Assembly: GCA_001600875.1 (NCBI GenBank)
Contig: BCLD01000003.1
Coordinates: forward strand, 623,358-687,357
DNA: 64,000 nt
Direction of reading: 5' to 3'
From: Solicoccozyma terricola
Lineage: Eukaryota; Basidiomycota; Tremellomycetes; Filobasidiales; Piskurozymaceae
The translations under genes were made by a program, and so were the position numbers. Below are positions 11,859 through 24,622 of the stretch, in pieces. The notes beneath the pieces were generated by a model. That model had not been told where the DNA came from and searched no databases. It was given only the letters and a program-made list of their open reading frames with translations. Numbering within the stretch: position 1 is the stretch's first letter; every line of letters starts with the position of its first letter.

Positions 11859-14800
11859 ATGGAGCTACAACCTCGTCCTACTCACGTGTATGAAATACAA
11901 GGTCGTCAACATGGTGGCACATCAACCGCTCACCATGAGCCATATATGCCAATATTTGAAGAAGGGATGACTTCGACGTTTGAACCTGAGAGAAAGAGAG
12001 TAAAACTCGCTTGCCAGGTCTGTAAACGGCGTAAAGTTCGTTGTAATGGAGGTATGTGTCTGACGAGATTTGAACGATGGTTGGATGCTGATCTTGGGTC
12101 GCACCCCACAGCACCGTCCGGCTGCGACCTATGTTCGAGTCTAGCGTACGTCCCCAGCCGAGTGTCCTTGTATCACTCCCAGCTGACCGCTTTCACATCG
12201 TAGTGTGCGCTGCACGTACGTGGAAACAGGCACTAAACGGTGAGTGATCCTCCCCCCCGCCCTCTTCCTCTTCCCCCAAACATCGCTGACCCCACCCCCA
12301 CCCCCCCTTAAAGAGGTCCTCCAAAAGGCTACAAAACCAAACAGAAAGAGTCTGGAACTGATGGAACGACCGACGGCATTGACGACCACTACGACTTGAC
12401 ATCACCTCAAAGTTCCCATCGACAAGACACCCAACGACAAACCTCTCAGCAACCTACCTCGGAAGAAACCATCTCTCCAAACCTTTCAAATCGTAGTCCG
12501 CTGACAATGCAGTGGACACCGAGCACAAACAACACGAAACTGGACAGGAGACCGTCGTCGAATGTGACGATGAGAGATCGTCCGTCTCCGTCGGATGGCA
12601 ATGTTGGTCAGGAGCGTTTAGATATCGACGCTGAATTGAACCTGGATTCATCCGTTCGGGATCAGCTCTTAGGAGCCTACTTTACACATGTTCATGTGAG
12701 CGTGTGGGGGTCACCTCGGGGGCGACGAAGAACGACCTTTTTACTCACACACACACTCCCCACACACTCCAGAACGTCTGGCCACTCATCTACAAGCCAG
12801 CCTTCCACGTAGCTACAATACCCAGAGCCGTGCTACTCGCTATGCTTGCTGCGGCAGCAGTCATCCCTGTCCCTAGCACACACGCTATCGCCTCAGTCGA
12901 CGCCGATCTCCTATACCGACAAGCTCAAATAGCCATAGTGTATCCGGACGATTTCGTTTCTAGCCCTCACGCTGCTAGTTCCGGAGCCAGGAATCGTCAG
13001 TATTTTGAATTGCAACCACTCAGACCTCATATATCGACTGTTCAGGCTTTGCTGCTGCTCAGTCTGCGGCAAACGAGTAGAGGGAGTAAGAGCTCGGCGT
13101 ATATGTGGGCGTGCAAGGCCTTTGGAATGGCGTTGGAGTTGGGATTGCATAGGGCCGCACCGATTGGTGCTACGAGACTGAGTCAGGTGAGCAGGTCGTA
13201 TTTCGTGTCGCAGGACCCCGCACTAAGCGGTGGTCAAATCCACCACCACCCCCCCCCCCCCCCCCCCCCCCCAGGCCGACGCGGAAACGCGATCCCGAGT
13301 ATTCTGGTGTTGTTATACACTCGACAAGGCGTTATCAGAAGAGACCGGACGGCCTTTCCTACTGCGCGCCGGGGCTGCCACCGTCCCGTTACCATCCACA
13401 TCCGAGGCAGACGAGTTTGAACTCTGGCCACCTCCACTAGCCCCTCCTATGCTCGGTTCACTGCCCTCCAGGTCACCCGCCGATACAACGCACAGACGAC
13501 GGACGGCACGTATACATCCTGTACGATCGAGAACCATCAGCTGTTTCAACGCGACGTGCCGGCTGGGTTACATTGTCGAACAGCTTTTGGACCTGGATAT
13601 CTTCAGTTTGGCGAATCAAAAACCAGTTCCAGGAACGACCATGGCCAGCAATCAGGTCATAACACTTGACGCGGAGACCACTCGGGAGGAAGAGGAGCTG
13701 GCATCCCGACGCAAGGTCAGACTCGCGAGGCAGCTGGAAGATTGGTATCGGACGCTGGATGATGAGCTTCGTGTGAATGTTCAGACTTCCGTCTGTCCTC
13801 CATCCCAATTCGTTGTAAACATGGCGGTGAGAATAGGCTGTGCATCACAAAAGCTAGGATACCCTACTCATGTCAAACGGGCATTTGCAGTGGTATCACT
13901 CCGCCACCATTCTCCTCCAATCACGATACATTGCCATGAAACCAGATGCATCTGGTATGACTGGCCTGTACGGTCAAAGTCATCAATTGTGCAACAATGC
14001 AGCCGAGTCCATCGTGGCACTACTCGCTTGTTTGGATCGATTCGGATTGCTGGCGCAGTCGAGTAGCGATGTTCTCCACATGCTGAGTCATGCCGCTCTG
14101 GTGAGTTTTACCGGTACGATTGTCTGATGAAAGTCGCTGACACCATGGTCTTTTCCAATCAGTTCCATGGTCAGCCGCTTACTTGTGCCTTCCAACCGAT
14201 CGAGTGCTAATGCTGATTCCTACGTCGACAGCATACAACTCCTCCCTCCCCGACATCGACGAGGCATCCCGAGCAGACGTCAATTTCCAACAATGCTGTT
14301 TATGGCTGAAAGAGATTGGAAGTTCTTGGGCACCTGCGTCGCCGCACAGGTTGTTCTTTGAAGGATGTAAGTTTGGAGCAGATGAAATGTTAGGTATCAG
14401 TCTGGCTGATGAGATAACCAACCCGCAGTGATGAAAGGCGGAAAGGAGCTAGCTGCTTCGAATCGGAAATTGGTTCGTCCACATGCTCTGTCCGTGGATC
14501 GTTGGGTGGCTTATATCCTTCAATTACAGCGACCCACCACCGCCCGTGTTCCCACGGCCCCTCCTACCCCGTCCCGAGAATGTTCCCCAGACACCGCATC
14601 CGCGTCAACATCCATACCTGTCTCCTGCGAACGCGGTGGCAAGAATCAGGATGCTGACCTAGACGTACCGTTGGATCTTCAAATACAACCTGTCCCTCCC
14701 GAAACAGAACAAAGCCTCAACCCGTTTTCTACGGATATGATATTCAGAGCACGTTCCAATTTCTGGAACGAGTGGGTACCAAACGCAGATTTGTTCCCGA

Positions 14801-15030
14801 CCAGCAACACGAACTCCTCGGATCCGTGGCTGGGCGTCAACATGCATAACCCGTTGGGGAGGATGAATACGATGACGGGGTCGATGGTATCGGAACCTCA
14901 GTTGGATTTGCAGAGCGGGTTTGATACAGGCAACGTACTGGGTGTGGACCCGTTACAAGGCTATTTGGGTTCCCTGGACCCTTCAGATATGCTCGTTGCT
15001 TATATGTTGGAGAGTGCTCAGCAATTGTAG
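11859..15030 (+). CDS. Zn2Cys6 fungal-specific transcription factor
   Basis: A probable nuclear DNA-binding regulator. The first three introns split the zinc cluster: exons 11859-12051, 12112-12145, 12204-12239 and 12314-12695 rebuild ACQVCKRRKVRCNG, then APSGCDLCSSLAVRC. The spacing is C-X2-C-X6-C-X6-C-X2-C-X6-C, the canonical Zn2Cys6 pattern, followed by basic linker TKRRGPPKGYKTKQK. Exons from 12773 onward give the fungal-specific transcription factor domain (VWPLIYKPAFH; RSRVFWCCYTLDKALSEETG). A later junction works with the gtacga donor at 14114 and acceptor at 14162. The C-terminal exon ends at the TAG at 15030. The motif RGPPKGY is typical of xylanase/sugar-type regulators in this family, but the target is unknown. 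Its position beside the amine oxidase/permease pair suggests, but does not prove, local regulation. Confidence 0.9.
13249..13272 (+). repeat. Poly-C tract abutting a 3' splice site
   Basis: Twenty-four consecutive C lie directly before the CAG acceptor (exon starts at 13275) of the Zn2Cys6 gene. The run takes the place of the usual polypyrimidine tract. Confidence 0.85.
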
Positions 15031-15319
15031 GATGTATATGTACTGGTATATGGATGCCTGGTTGTATCTGCATCCACTTGTTGGGGACATGAAACGAAAC
15101 GGTGGCGAATTCTACCTAAATGGCTCGAACCTAGTGTTTCATCGAATCATTAGCTTCAGTGTGCACTAGTTCCTTGCGAAAATCCCTATACGTCCGATCA
15201 ATGACACAGCATACGTCTGGTTGAGTCAGTCATGGACTCGTCTCAGAACACCAGCGTCCAATGCCCTTTAACAATCAGTGGGTGGTCAAGCTTCCTTAGT
15301 CAAGCAAACGGTTCGTCAA

Positions 15320-16038
15320 ATGGAACAAGCAGGTCGTGCGGGATCAGCAGGCAAGACGCGTTTCGACGGTGTGGTCGGTTCGTATGTCAGGGATGTGGTG
15401 GAGAAAGGTATCAAAGATGTGGAATTTCAAGATTCGGAAGGTTTGACGACGTTTAGCTGTAAGCACGAGACTCGGCGTCTCGGGGTACGGTTGTTTTCCA
15501 ACGGTGGCTAACGACGGGCTTTCTTCGCACAGCTCAACCCTCACTCCGATCTGATGGGGAGACTTTGAACGGTGCACGTCGCAAGTGTGGTTGTATTCCA
15601 ACCCCTCCCCTGACTTCTCATCCATCCGAAATACCTCAACCTGCCAACGTTTCTCTGTCGCAATTCGGAATGTTTACGCCTTTCTTTGGTCTGCACTACT
15701 CTCTTGATGATGCCATCGGAGGGCCAACCGGCAATGAAGATACTTCTAGATACGTTGATCCATCAACTCCTTCCCCTGATAAAATTCACCACGAACGTTC
15801 AACTCCTTTCACGAACAATTGTCAGACTCATACACCACTCGTATCCTCCATACACTCTCATCATCATTCTGGAAATGAGAAACGAAAAGAATCATCCGAG
15901 GTGAAAGGATCGGCTCGGGAAGCATTTATCAGGGATTGGAAAATCGAGTCGCATGTGGAACCTGCTACGAAGGGAGATGAGATTGTGGTGGTGGAAACTT
16001 TGATGAAGAAAACGTCCGCGGATTACCCCGGAAAATAG
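15320..16038 (+). CDS. Protein of unknown function
   Basis: Two exons: one from the ATG at 15320 (MEQAGRAGSAGKTRFDGVVG) to a gtaagc donor near 15461, the second from about 15533 to the TAG at 16036-16038. The join is in frame (TTFS then SQPSLRSDG). The product is about 215 residues, hydrophilic, with a short conserved-looking N-terminal helix (YVRDVVEKGIKDVEFQDSEG) and a Ser/His/Pro-rich remainder. It has no signal peptide, membrane segment or known motif. An ATG at 15232 opens a different frame and does not join without another intron. Function is unknown. Confidence 0.5.
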
Positions 16039-16264
16039 GAAACGACGCTAGTGAACCCCACTTGTGCCTATCTTCCGTGCTTCTACCGATCGGTGAGTGA
16101 AATATGAGATCCACCTACCCACAAGCACTGGGGGTCGTATGTAGCTCCACCTACAAGGAGCACTGAGCGGCCCGGAGGTCTCCACATGTATGGTTCGTAT
16201 TTGCTATTTAGGTACGGATTGAATGCGCTCCGAGGATGCTGTTCGAAGCACCACCGGCACCACC

Positions 16265-19200
16265 ATGGCTTCTCAAGCAAGATCCTGGACGGCGATCGCT
16301 CTTGGTGCTCTCGCTTTACAATCTCTTACCGTGTCTGCCCTTGGAACTCGTCAACCATGCATCAACTTTCAATCAGATACTGGATTCCTCATAGCAAAAA
16401 ATGACGGGACGTCTGCTGTCATTCTCCTCGATTCGATGGACTCCCCTGCGGTCCATATCGCAGCCAATTCGTTCGCTGATGATGTACAGCGAGTGACTGG
16501 GACTAGGCCACAGCTTTATAACGATACGATGCCAAGCGGGGGTATCCAACCTATCATCGTAGGCACGGTCAACAGCAAGCTGATGCAATCCATACAAGGA
16601 GCCTCGAACATTACCTCGTCACTGACCGGCAAGTGGGAGTCATATTGGACTGGGGTACTCGATCATCCTATGAATGGCGTGAACCAAGGTCTGGTTATCG
16701 CAGGAAGCGACAAACGAGGAGCTGTGTTTGCGCTATACGAGCTCAGCGAACAGATGGGTGTATCTCCATGGTACTGGTGGGCAGACGTCCCGACACGTTC
16801 TCAATCCTCTATATGGTTCGATCCCTCCCTCACTTGCTCACACGGAGAACCACACGTCAAATACCGTGGGATATTTCTCAATGACGAACAACCTGCGTTG
16901 TATGGTTGGGCAATGGAGAAGTTTGTAAATAATGATAAAAGTAAATCACCGTTCATCCCTGAAATGTACGGACAGGTTTTCGAATTACTTTTGCGATTGA
17001 AGGCGAATTATCTTTGGCCTGCGAGTGAGTGTGGTCCAAGGGCGATCAGATCGTTGTCGCACGTACTCATCTCCTCCCTCAATCGTTTCAGTGTGGGCCA
17101 ATATGTTCAATGTAGACCCTGCTGAGGCCCTTCCTGAGCAACCCACGCCTGGTCCCAATCAAATTCTAGCCGACCAAATGGGTATCGTCATGGGAACGTC
17201 TCATCAAGAACCAATGAGCAGAAATACACCTGAATGGTCTAATTTCGGTAATGTGAGTTGAAGTGGTTGGACGTTTGAATTGATTACAAACCCTCCGAAG
17301 CTGACCGTGACCGTTGGGTTTTCACGCACAGGGTATTTGGAACTTTACGACCAATGGCGAGTTTCTAGAAAACTTTTGGACGTATGGAGCTGAGAGAGCC
17401 AAAGGGTTGGATACCCTTTATACCGTGGGTATGAGAGGGAATGGTGATATTCCTTTACCAGGGGCGAATATACCCGTACGTTTGGTGACTGGTTCGTGAT
17501 GTTGATCGGAAAACTAACGAGGTAATCATCCCGTCCTTGATAGATCATGGAGAGTAAGTTATTATCACCGCTACGTGGTGATACTTTTCTGATGACATGT
17601 TTTCTTCTCTCTCCGCCACTCAGATATCACCGCCTCCCAACAGAAGATTCTTCAGCAGGTCAACAATGGGGATCTCTCAGCCATTCCGCAAATGTGGTGC
17701 ATGTATAAAGAGGTTTTAGCGGTGAGTCGGCTCCATCGTTCAAGCCTCGGCGGCGACTAATCTGGTTCTGTTGATCAGTACTATGCGACTGGAGTGAGTT
17801 TTGCCACTCGTCTATTGATTATTCTGCTTCTCGTCTCATGTCTCCCTCACCTACCCTCTACCAGATGAATGTCCCGGACGATGGTGAGTCGTCCCTGCTA
17901 TCAGTGAAGCCCAGATACAGGCCTCTGACCGGTGCGGCATCGTCGACAGTCACAATTTTGCTCTCCGACGATAACTGGGGCAACCTTATGGGAGTTATGG
18001 ATTGGGGTTCTAATCACAGTGCCGGAGGGGGTATTTACTATCACGCCGACTACGTCGGATCGCCTAGAGATTACAAATGGATAAACACAGTTTCATTGTC
18101 CAAAACATGGGAACAGATGAACGTGGCTTCAAGCTTTAACACCACTGAAATGTGGATCCTGAACGTCGGCGACCTCAAGCCCCTGGAAGTACCCATCGAG
18201 TACTTCCTCAATCTCGCATACGATTCCTCGCGGTGGCCATTGAACAGCGTGCAGGAATACCTCAAGCTGTGGGCAACAAGGGAATTCGGTCCCTTGTACG
18301 CGGAGGAGATTGCCTACCTGGTCAATTCATATAGCGTGGGTGGCCGTCAGGATGTGCCCAACGCATAATTTCATACTGAGCCGACCCATTATCACCGCAG
18401 AGCTACAACGCTCGTATCAAACCAGAGCTATTGAATTCCACATTATGGAGTCTAATAAACTACAACGAAGCGGATAGGGTGTCGGCAACATGGAAAAACC
18501 TATCCGATCGTGCATACGACGTTTACGGCAAATTGGATAAGAACACGCAGCCAGCTTTCGTGGAGCTTGTCCTGGCCCCCGTTGCCTTGTCTGCAAACCT
18601 GAACGAACTCTATGTCGCAGGTAAACATCACGACTCTTCCGTATTCCTTGCGCGGAGACACATCAGCTGATGACTCCACCTTCCAGTCGGTAAAGCCAAT
18701 CTTCAAGCGAGCCAGATGAGAACCTCATCCAATCACTGGGGAGACCTCGCCCGCCAGTCTTTTGCTGAGGACTACAATTTGACGGCGTGGTATCACTCTC
18801 TGCTTGATGGAAAATGGAATCAGTAAGTGATGCCTTCCTCCTCCTTTCGCGATCATCGGCTCATCGTACTTGCCCTGCGCCGCAGCATGCTAGACCAGAG
18901 TGTGAGAGGCGAACGCGAATCATCCTTTGTCCCGAAAGGAGCTGACCTCCCGTCCTATCTCACAGCACATCAACTATGCTTACTGGCAACAACCGCTTCG
19001 CAACTCGCTTCCTCCGATTGCTTCTGTTCTGCAATGGCAAGCAACATACCCTGTGACCGAGATATTCACGCGATATACAGTGGAGAATAGTCTTGGTTCG
19101 TGGCCAGGAGATAATCAATACAACTGTGCTCAAGGTACGGTCTGATTGTTCCCTTTTCTGATCTATTGCTGATCGGATCGCGAGTCTCTATAGGTTACAG

Positions 19201-20098
19201 CTGTCCTGATCCAACCCTCATGCCACTCGATCCATACGGCTCCAAATTCCGCTGGGTTGACGTTGCGTCTGGTGGGCCCGCCGATGTCACCTGGACGGCT
19301 CAATCCAATGCATCGTGGCTCATTGCCTCGCCGTCCAGCGGTAGCCTCAAAGGCGATGGCACTTCGGACTGCCGCGTACATATCAGCGTCGACTGGAGCA
19401 AGGTACCTGGACCTGCCAACTCGAGCAAGTCGTACATGACTTCCAGCACCGTCAATTTCACATCTAGTGACGGATCGACCATGATTGTGACCGTTCCTGT
19501 AAACAATACCGTCCCGCCGCCATCCGGATTCAAGGGGGCGATTGAAGGGGACGGGTACGTGGTGTTTGAGGCGGCTCATGCAACTCGAAACACGAGCGCT
19601 AGTGGATACTCTTACATGGAAATCGAAGGGTACGGTCGCACCCTCAGCGGAGTGGGTATGTTCCCGGTTACCAACGTCAACATGTCTGCTGGAGCTGGTC
19701 CAAAACTCGAATATGATTTCTGGACGAGCGGTGACGCGATGTCGAGCAACGGTACGATCCATCTGACAGCACAGATCGGGCCCGGACTCAACTTTCAAGT
19801 CGGAAAGCAGAACCTATTTGCGTTGCAACTGGACTCCCAGCCGGCTGTAACGATCACACCTGTACCCCCATCGAGTCCAGGTACGCTCCCCACCGACTGG
19901 AATGCCATCGTTGCTTCGGAGATTCGCAATGTCACTGCGAAGATGGTCTTGGAGAACGCGTCGACTCCGGGTAAACATACGGTGACCGTATGGGGTATGA
20001 CTGCCGGTATCATCTTGGAAAGATTGTGGATAGATATGGGTGGTATTACGGCGCGAGGGTACAGCTATCTTGGTCCCCCAGAGAGCATGATTGTGTAA
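16265..20098 (+). CDS. GH115 alpha-glucuronidase, secreted
   Basis: Family GH115 enzymes remove glucuronic acid or methyl-glucuronic acid side chains from xylan. The ATG at 16265 has a strong caccATGg context and starts a signal peptide (MASQARSWTAIALGALALQS). Thirteen exons join in frame to 1012 residues, a normal GH115 length: 16265-17024, 17092-17252, 17332-17475, 17544-17553, 17624-17721, 17779-17793, 17865-17883, 17950-18335, 18401-18620, 18687-18822, 18886-18901, 18966-19134, 19194-20098. Recognisable blocks are YRGIFLNDEQPALYGWAMEK, LLRLKANYLWPAMWANMF, VTILLSDDNWGNLMGVM, YNARIKPELL and KWNHMLDQSHINYAYWQQP. The C-terminal exon is beta-rich and holds many N-glycosylation sequons. Four exons are 10-19 nt long. 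A lone ORF at 18927 is part of exon 12, not a separate gene. Confidence 0.93.
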
Positions 20099-20924
20099 GA
20101 GAAAGAGGGACGGGAGACCGCGGAAAGAGACAGAGTGCAGGAGAAGGAGCTTGCGAAAAAGAGGGGATGTCCCAAATTTTATAATCGACGTAATGGTGCC
20201 CGTGAATGGCATCTTATAATTACGTTACCGTGAATTTGCAAGTGTCCCCTAACAAATTCGGTGGATGAACATGAGTTCTTGACTCCTTCCAAGGATCGGC
20301 TCGCTCACGATCCCGCCAACTTGCTCCAACAGGCGTTGAGCTTCGACATGAGTTACACAGCCAAAAAAGATTTGGCCACATATGGCCGGGGGGGGGGGGG
20401 GGGCCGACTTACGCTCAATTGACCCAGTTCGCAGGTTCAAATCGAGGTCGATCAGATTCGAACCGACGACTTTTTCGACTGAACATTAGGCATCTTCGGA
20501 CAGATAGCGGCTACATTACGTTGATAATTCTATTCCATTCCGCAATTCCGCAGTTCATACGGAATGTTCTATCTTTCACGGAATAAATTGCTTGTAAATC
20601 AAAAATAGATTTCCCTCAATCGGCGGCCTAATTAATTCGATCAGTTCCGATTGGAATTCAGGATCGAAAGCAGACCAAAAACTACCGATGGCGGCCAAAG
20701 TAATCGTTAGGTTGTCACTCCCAAGAGCCTGGCAGGGGCTAAGAGTCATGTCATTCTCGATTCGGATAATCTGTGTGCAGCGCGATCGAACGTGGTGATG
20801 AGATATAGATCTGGCAAACTAGGGCTGGGGTGATAGTACGGTGCGATGTGATATCGACCCTGCAGCGCATTTCCACTTCACAAGCTCATTCATCAGGCCC
20901 GACAAAATGCAGTCAGTCCGATGA
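20099..20924. other. Intergenic region
   Basis: No gene seen. It contains a poly-G run at about 20390-20403 and an AT-rich patch around 20510-20640. It is bounded by the GH115 stop and the b561-like start on the same strand. Confidence 0.5.
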
Positions 20925-22072
20925 ATGGCGACTGCCACTACAGTGTGCACAATTGTCTTTGCAGCCTCTGCCGCAGCTGTCGATGAACAACGCCATGATA
21001 AGCGGAACACTATTGGCGAAAGGGATCTGTCCGATCAGCAATACTACAACCTAGCGGTGAACCATGCTTCCGGTAAGTACGTTAAGGTTTCATGTTGGCA
21101 TTGTAGGTTGACAGGTTCTCGGCGGTCGGTGCTTTCGCGACCATGATCAGTGAGTTCTCACATATTCAAATACATACATCATCCGCCGCCCACTAACGAA
21201 CTGCGGTCTCAGTCTTCCCTCTCGGAGTGGTCGGTGCTCGAGCCGTCAGACTGATTTCTCACTTATGGTGGATACCCCATGGTGCGTGGATAGCTGGCGA
21301 TTTCCCGTTTCCTAAAGAGCGGATGAACAGAACCGGATCCACGCTCGAACAGCTGCCATTCAGGGAATCATCGGTGCAGGACTTATTATTGCCGCTTTCG
21401 CCATGTTAGTTCAGTCGTCTTCGGTTCGAGGAATCAGACTCTTACTAGCACCATTACTTCAGTTCCGTGATTCTCGTTGGAAATGCCGAGGGATTTACTC
21501 AAGGTCATCGAGTGAGGTCTTGTCCTTCTCCAGCATAAACGCATTTTTCGCGCTGACCATTGCGTCCCCCTCCTGCCCCTCCAGCAAAACGGCCTCGTCC
21601 TCTTCATCCTAGTAATTGTCCATTGGAATCGCTCTCAAAGTCTTCAATGGGACGGCTATTCACCGTAAATCCCCAGGGATAGCAGGTCATCCTATTCAAA
21701 ACTTGGTACACGTCCTCCTTGGGGTGCGTTCGTCGTTCTTGGCCATCCCGGTTGCAAATCACTGACCACCTTATGAGTTACACATTCGATGGTCACAGCT
21801 TACCATCATCGGTGTAGGATTCTACCAGGTGGTATTCCGGTTTGGTTCTGTTCCATAAAGAGACTAAGGTGGCTGTTCCGCTCGTGGTCTATTACATGTG
21901 GGGTGCTTTAGTCGGTGAGTTCTGCCTTGACCAGGGTCTAGTGGCGAATGATGTGGATGGAAGGTTGGATCGCTGACTGGATGGGTTTGTTGATCATACA
22001 GGAGCATTCGTGGTAAGCAGCTCACATCTTTTCGTCTTTATTCCCCTTACCGAGTACGAGCACGAGCACTGA
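20925..22072 (+). CDS. Cytochrome b561-like membrane protein, apparent frameshift
   Basis: Multi-helix protein resembling the eukaryotic cytochrome b561 domain, which moves electrons across membranes with haem held by His residues. The ATG at 20925 opens a lumenal N-terminal part, then AVNHASGKFSAVGAFATMII and FPLGVVGARAVRLISHLWWI with PHAAIQGIIGAGLIIAAFAI, and later KVFNGTAIHRKSPGIAGHPI with QNLVHVLLGLTIIGVGFYQ. Conserved His residues (NHAS, WIPHAA, QGHR, AGHPIQNLVH) fit the family. The splice into exon 2 uses a gtacgt donor and a 38-nt intron. In the exon beginning QNGLVLFILVIV the frame shifts by one base near 21621-21631, before IGIALKVFNG, and no intron I tried repairs it. It may be a sequencing error or a pseudogene. 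The end is uncertain; a C-terminal tail could reach 22272. Confidence 0.6.
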
Positions 22073-22546
22073 ATGCATTGAAATCGCATACCCCTCGACA
22101 ACCTGGTTACCTGCCCAAGTACGTAATGAAGCTACCCACCGCTACAGCACTCAAAAGTCCTATCCCATTGCCACAGCAACCGACACTGGTGCTCATCCCA
22201 ACCAGAACGGCACCGTCGTAGATGATTCGGCTATCAACTCGAGGAGGACATCGGTTGCGGCCACTCGTTGAATCAGATTACAATTCGAATAGTCATGGTA
22301 CTAGAGGGTAGAGAGTGGGGGGTTGTACTCGATCCCTTCCATTTCTACGTAGGGCTGCATGTCATTGTATCATAGTTCTTGATGATCCGATATACTGCCA
22401 TGCAAAGTGCGGGAAGATGTTGGAAACCCCGGCGGGTCATGGGTTGCTGGTTTGTTTACAATTCGGAAAAAAATAAATCTCAACCGCAACCCATCCCGCT
22501 ACTCTTCATCCCACTCCGACCTCATTACGAATAATCATCATCAACA

Positions 22547-24459
22547 ATGTACTACTACCTATCATTCCTCCGTCCCCCACCTACTACGATACCCCTTGGA
22601 TCCAACATCACTCTAACCCCGCAAATTGCAAATGATCTTCGTACAGAGTAGGTAGTGCGACTACCTTGATGCGTTCTTTGGTCCATCAGCTCTCTTTCCC
22701 TGACATTCCTTCTCATTCTTCTGGGAACATGCTACAGGCTCAAAGATGACCCAACTGATATATACTACATTTGGGAATGTTCCACTCCTTCACCCTCGCC
22801 CTCCTCCTCCTCTTCCTCCTCTTCAATCGAAAAATCCTCCATCATCCCAGCTGGAAAACTAACGACCTATTCCCCTCCATACAACACCTACAAAGCAATC
22901 TCTCTCCCTTTACCTACCCGAGCGAGAGTCGGTGATTCTTGGAGGATCGGAATGTACTCTCCGTCATCTTCATCCTCTTCTCTACCTTTGGAAGGAGCGG
23001 TGGATGACGTTGATGGGAGATTACCATTGAAAGATGGAGTGGTAGGTGTATGGAGTGGATGGATCAAGGTATTGACTCGTACCGGAAAGGTTGGGAATCC
23101 CAAAGAATCAGGATCTGGAAGGGAAGAGAAACAAACGAGGATAATGAGAAGATGGAGGATTGGGATACCGGGTTCATCAGGGTTGACGACAAAGTTGGAT
23201 TCGACATTGAATCAAGAAGAGGGTGATGGTGGACTGGAAAAGTCAGAGGTGGAACAGCTGAGAATAGAGGATGAGAGGATCACGATCGTTGAACAGACTA
23301 GTTTTGATCTTGATAAAGTGAGTTTCCAATATCCCCCACCCAAAAAAACCAATACCTGCGATGTCATTCTCAAGTTAATCCGAGCTGTCCTTCCCCCAAC
23401 CACTCACCGAATAGAAAATATGGGATTCAGGACTCGCAATATCATCATGGTTATCAAAACATCTACCTTGGTCTTCTTCAACAACATCATCGGCGAGAGA
23501 ACCAGGAGGAGAGTTTACAAAGGATGATATTTTGAGAAGGATTCGTGGTGATGAGAGTACTTTGAAAAGACCACTTCGAATCGTCGAACTCGGTGAGAGC
23601 CCTTTTTCATTACATGTATATATTTTGGGAAAATCCGGATTGGATTTTTCCAGGAGACAGGGAGGATTCTAATATACATATCTTACGTCCGGGGTCATCA
23701 ATCTCTTTAGGCGCCGGGACAGGGTTGGTAGCTATCTCTCTGGCGATAATTCTGGCTAGAATAAAACCGAACCGAGAGGGATCACAAGAGTACGAAATCT
23801 TGACAACTGATCTCGGTATGTGATGATCCTTTTTCCCGGTGATATTTGAATGGACACGGGCTGATTGACGATTATTGGGGCTCCCGTGAAGGATCCGCAA
23901 TTCCACTGATTGAAGAGAATTTAGGATTGAATCGACATCTTTGGCAGTCGACGTCGCTCTCACCCCTTGCGATCGCAGATGGAGAGCGATTGGTGAAAAG
24001 ACAGAGTGTGAATGTGAAGTCGATGATATTAGATTGGGATGAAAACATTCCATCTGATGTTATTGAGCAGCGGGGCATTGATATTGTTCTGTGAGCTATC
24101 GGAATACTCTCTCTCCATAGGCATGGAAAAGAAGACGCTTCAACATCTAACAGCTGATCGATCATTCAAACTCTTTGCAACACTACAGAGCCGCAGACGT
24201 GACATACAACACCTCATCATTCCCTGCTCTACTACGCACCTTGATCACCTTACTAACACCACCTACCCCGACGTCACCTCTCCCACTCCTGTTACTAGCT
24301 TACAAACAGCGAGACGAGTCGGAACGAGAGCTGTGGACGATGTTGAGGAAGGGTGGGGTGGAGATGAGGTTGGTGGATGTAGTGCGTGGTGCTGAGGGGG
24401 AGGATGGGGATGGTAAAGTGGAGATTTGGGTGGGAGGGATGAGCAGATCGATGATCTGA
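22547..24459 (+). CDS. Family-16 (METTL21-like) protein lysine methyltransferase
   Basis: Predicted SAM-dependent protein methyltransferase of the Methyltransf_16 group, which modifies lysines on translation factors and chaperones. Six exons (22547-22647, 22738-23317, 23415-23592, 23711-23815, 23892-24090, 24189-24459) join in frame to 477 residues. The order is: an N-terminal Ser-rich region with an inserted acidic stretch; KIWDSGLAISSWL; motif I VELGAGTGLVAISLA for SAM binding; LTTDLGSAIPLIEENLGLN; and DIVLAADVTYNTSSFPALLR, the group's post-motif block, where DVTYN replaces the more common DVVYD. It is longer than most family members because of the N-terminal insertion. The exact substrate is unknown. 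The next gene starts only about 160 bp downstream. Confidence 0.82.
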
Positions 24460-24511
24460 GGCATGAGGGATGTACCATATGTTTTCGCCACCGTTGCCCA
24501 TTCCGGGACAG

Positions 24512-24519
24512 TCACGTGA
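24512..24519. promoter_or_regulatory. TCACGTGA palindrome upstream of the S-formylglutathione hydrolase gene
   Basis: A perfect 8-bp palindrome 104 bp before the start codon. CACGTG is the core site of bHLH factors such as Cbf1. The role is inferred. Confidence 0.4.
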
Positions 24520-24622
24520 TTTCACCAGACACGTCATCAACTCACCACCCACCATCGTCCACAAGCTTGCTCTTTCCAACACAGCTACATCGTCGCATCC
24601 CATCTCTCGTCCACTCATCACC

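Noticed and set aside
14101..14162. Frame break in the Zn2Cys6 gene
   Set aside because: The gtacga donor at 14114, rather than the gtgagt at 14101, gives an in-frame junction.
19163..19798. 211-codon minus-strand ORF
   Set aside because: Antisense to the last GH115 exon, which is well supported.
21838..21862. Second frameshift in the b561-like gene
   Set aside because: A 40-nt GT-AG intron joins FYQ to VAVPLVVYYMWG in frame, so no second error is needed.
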